This document shows, piece by piece, positions 22,092 to 22,100 of a stretch of 22,100 nt of DNA. The DNA is taken from assembly GCF_902381825.1 (NCBI RefSeq), contig NZ_LR698973.1, forward strand, positions 2,145,065 to 2,167,164, given 5' to 3'. The DNA is from Pseudocoprococcus catus (GTDB lineage Bacteria; Bacillota; Clostridia; Lachnospirales; Lachnospiraceae). The stretch's first letter is position 1. The number at the start of each line of letters is the position of its first letter. Below the pieces are notes generated by a model. That model made no database searches. It was not told the DNA's origin and was given only the letters and a program-made list of their open reading frames with translations. The position numbers and the translations under genes were made by a program.

Positions 22092-22100
22092 ATAAAAAAA

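Noticed and set aside
1..22100. Toxin-antitoxin, retron, phage structural, conjugation or tRNA genes
   Set aside because: Both strands were read for these and none was seen; short toxin-like frames lacked signals.

Overview
The window reads as part of a large mobile or extrachromosomal element (integrative conjugative element, megaplasmid or large prophage) from a low-to-moderate GC Gram-positive gut bacterium, most likely a Clostridia/Lachnospiraceae relative. The grounds are strong AGGAGG-type ribosome binding sites, frequent TTG and GTG starts, hairpin-plus-T-run terminators, the style of the LemA, Rpn and TnpB-related proteins, and spare copies of housekeeping enzymes mixed with orphan genes. 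No tRNA, rRNA, CRISPR array, capsid gene or conjugation gene was seen, so the type of element stays open.

Left block (1-8.0 kb, all + strand): the C-terminal HD domain of a YhaM-like 3'-5' exoribonuclease, two unrecognised proteins and a terminator; then a RecG-type helicase and a membrane FtsH-type AAA+ protease, both starting with TTG. A second unit encodes an RNase HI protein with a tandemly duplicated catalytic domain that is frameshifted at its end, a small orphan protein and a guanylate kinase. A terminator closes the block.

Centre (8.0-10.9 kb): about 500 bp of densely structured non-coding DNA, then two minus-strand genes that together form an Eco57I-like adenine methyltransferase split over two polypeptides, with no restriction enzyme beside it. 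Directly upstream of these lies an orphan IS200/IS605-type right end with a probable TnpB omega-RNA, but no tnpB.

Right block (10.9-18.8 kb, minus strand): a zinc-ribbon membrane protein coupled to an acidic orphan protein; thymidylate kinase; a zinc-ribbon/MORN-repeat protein; a serine-recombinase scrap in a structured non-coding region; a LemA protein with a membrane partner; an iscB gene reduced to its two ends with its omega-RNA leader still recognisable; and a coupled pair encoding an exported protein and an acidic cytoplasmic protein.

Right end (18.8-22.1 kb): paired terminators, a + strand Rpn-type PD-(D/E)XK nuclease gene, and convergent to it a TnpB-related protein with a structured omega-RNA-like 3' region.

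The main points are (i) three different IS200/IS605-derived RNA-guided-nuclease loci within 12 kb, in three states (gene plus RNA, RNA plus gutted gene, RNA alone); (ii) a recurring 13-bp palindrome GGAATTWAATTCC associated with terminators; (iii) the duplicated RNase H gene with an A6-to-A7 change that removes the last catalytic residue of the second domain; and (iv) a nucleic-acid toolkit (YhaM, RecG, RNase H, Gmk, Tmk) that could serve the element's own replication. All family assignments come from reading the translations by eye; no database search was possible.
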